Assembly: GCA_963716115.1 (NCBI GenBank)
Contig: CAVQSZ010000010.1
Location: 248,001-312,000, forward strand
DNA: 64,000 bases
Source of the DNA: AP-15 sp963716115
GTDB lineage: Bacteria; Pseudomonadota; Alphaproteobacteria; ATCC43930; CGMCC-115725
Direction: 5' to 3'
Shown here: positions 62,923-64,000 of the stretch, piece by piece
How positions within the stretch are numbered: position 1 is the first letter of the stretch
Layout of the letters: each line of letters starts with the position of its first letter
The notes under the pieces: model-generated
The model's input: only the letters and a program-made list of their open reading frames with translations
Told to the model about the DNA's origin: nothing
Databases searched by the model: none
Program-made: the position numbers and the translations under genes

Positions 62923-63916
62923 ATGACCCGGCATTTGTTTCTGCCGCAAGCCCGCAACACGCTGCTGCTGGTGCTGCTCGCCCTCGCCGCGCCGATCCCG
63001 GCGGCGCGCTCCCAGGACCGCACGACCCAGGACCGGCTCGACCGCATGGAGCGCGATCTGAGCATGCTGCAGCGGCAGGTCTACCGCGGCGGCGGCCCGC
63101 CGGCGGGGGGCGACGGCAATATCGCCGTCGACACGCAGATCCGGATGGACCGGCTCGAGCAGCAGATGCGCGACCTGACCGGCCGGGTCGAGAGCCAGAC
63201 CAACGAGGTGCAGCAGCTGCGCCAGCGCCTGGAGCAGATCAACAGCGACATCGACGTGCGCTTCCAGGGCCAGGGGGACGGGCAGGGCGCGCCGTCGCCT
63301 TCCTCTGCGCGCCCGCGCCCGCCCGACGCGATGTCGAGCCGGGGTCCGCCGCCGCGGCCAAGCCCGGCGGCGCTGACCTCCTACGCCAGCGCCATGCCGC
63401 CCGCCGCGGCGCCGCCGGCTGCGCCGCCGGGCTACGGCGCGTTGACCCCGCCCGGGATGCATGGCCCGCCGCCGGCGAGCGTCGCCGCCGCCGGCGGCGC
63501 GCCACCCGCCCGGCGTCGGCGCGCTGCCGACCGGCTCGGCCTCCGAGCAGTACAACAACGCCTTTGGCCTGTTGAAGCGGGCGGACTACCCGGCAGCCGA
63601 GGAGGCGTTGAAGTCTTTCCTGCGCCAGCACCCGAACGATCCGCTCGCCGGGAACGCCCAATACTGGCTTGGCGAGAGCTATTACGCGCGCGGCAAGTAC
63701 TCCGAGGCGGCCGGCGCCTTCGCCGAGGGCTATAAGCGCTACCCGAAAGGGCCAAAGGCGGCCGACGATCTCCTCAAGCTCGGCATGTCGCTCGGCCATG
63801 CCAACCAGAAGCAGAACGCCTGCGTCGCCCTGATCCAGCTCGATCACGATTTCCCGCACGCCGGGAGCCCGGTCAAGGACCAGGCGGCGCGGGAAAAGAA
63901 GCGTCTGGGTTGCTGA
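62923..63916 (+). CDS. cpoB: Tol-Pal associated protein CpoB/YbgF (frameshifted in this record)
   Basis: A periplasmic coordinator of septal peptidoglycan synthesis and outer-membrane constriction. A signal peptide (TLLLVLLALAAPIPAARS) is followed by a trimeric coiled coil (RLDRMERDLSMLQRQVYRGG, RLEQQMRDLTGRVESQTNEV) and a Pro/Ala-rich linker. The TPR domain is in another frame: EQYNNAFGLLKRADYPAAEE, LAGNAQYWLGESYYARGKYS, AFAEGYKRYPKGPKAADDLL. Removing one C of CCC at 63505-63507 gives 330 residues. Last gene of the tol operon. Confidence 0.88.
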
Positions 63917-64000
63917 CTCTGGATAGGGCGGCGCGGCCGCTGACGCTCGACGAGTTCGCGGCAGCGCTCGAGGCGGAGGCCCGGTTCGAGGAGGAGCCGT
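63910..64000 (+). CDS. tilS: Start of tRNA(Ile)-lysidine synthase TilS (cut by the window edge)
   Basis: TTG 63910 overlaps the cpoB stop. The visible 30 codons read LTLDRAARPLTLDEFAAALE and more; the LTLDEFAA start followed by an acidic stretch is typical of alphaproteobacterial TilS, which modifies C34 of the CAU-anticodon tRNA-Ile. The PP-loop that would prove it lies beyond the window. The tol-tilS-ftsH order supports it. Confidence 0.6.
   Translation, partial: MLTLDRAARPLTLDEFAAALEAEARFEEEP

Overview
The window is GC-rich chromosomal DNA, roughly two-thirds G+C. It reads as an alphaproteobacterium, most likely of the Rhodospirillales type. The pointers are the serC-serA-hisZ-purA order, a cysE-iscR-nifS-iscS cluster, a YlxR/L7Ae-type protein in the nusA-infB operon, a DUF6476-like gene and rluD beside rpoH, and ruvCAB followed by tolQRAB-pal-cpoB-tilS. 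Assignment below class level is inference.

Layout: 1-5.8 kb is accessory (end of a lipoprotein gene, a broken RAYT transposase, a MetE-like protein, alkB, an Asp-box propeller). 6-13 kb holds a Na/Pi symporter, then serine, histidine-regulatory and purine genes. 13.1-20.5 kb is a sulfur and Fe-S block: cysE, iscR, two cysteine desulfurases, iscA, a shrunken HscA-like gene, fdx, tenA and mnmA, with no iscU or hscB. 20.5-30.1 kb is the classical translation/RNA operon tRNA-rimP-nusA-ylxR-infB-rbfA-truB-rpsO-pnp. 30.1-36.8 kb is mixed metabolism: GDPD, nitronate monooxygenase, a VOC protein, HPPD, and an ornithine-decarboxylase-type gene with a long structured leader. 36.9-41.6 kb carries rluD, rpoH, anmK and tyrS. 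41.7-50.4 kb mixes core carbon genes (tkt, gap) with a CoA-transferase, an MFS transporter, two toxin-antitoxin pairs and three gene relics. 50.4-53.7 kb is a repeat island: two paralogous NHL propeller genes around an intact RAYT transposase, many REP palindromes, a direct repeat of about 100 bp and a 44-bp perfect palindrome. 53.8-64 kb is core again: zapA, a candidate 6S RNA, ymdB, yebC, ruvCAB, tolQRAB-pal-cpoB and the start of tilS.

The genes cluster by job. CysE makes O-acetylserine for cysteine, the desulfurases mobilise its sulfur, IscA and ferredoxin use it for Fe-S clusters, MnmA uses it for tRNA thiolation, and IscR probably senses the outcome at a promoter before cysE. The tRNA-to-pnp block covers ribosome maturation, initiation, termination control and RNA decay. 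The Tol-Pal genes make the envelope-constriction machine.

A caution on quality: at least ten extra single bases, nearly all in short homopolymers, break otherwise normal genes (alkB, ylxR, rluD, a CoA-transferase twice, an NHL gene, a DUF4164-like gene twice, ruvC, cpoB). Removing one base at each point restores a full-length reading frame, so residual sequencing over-calls are likelier than true pseudogenes. The first RAYT copy, the methyltransferase and the cyclase and isomerase relics look truly decayed.
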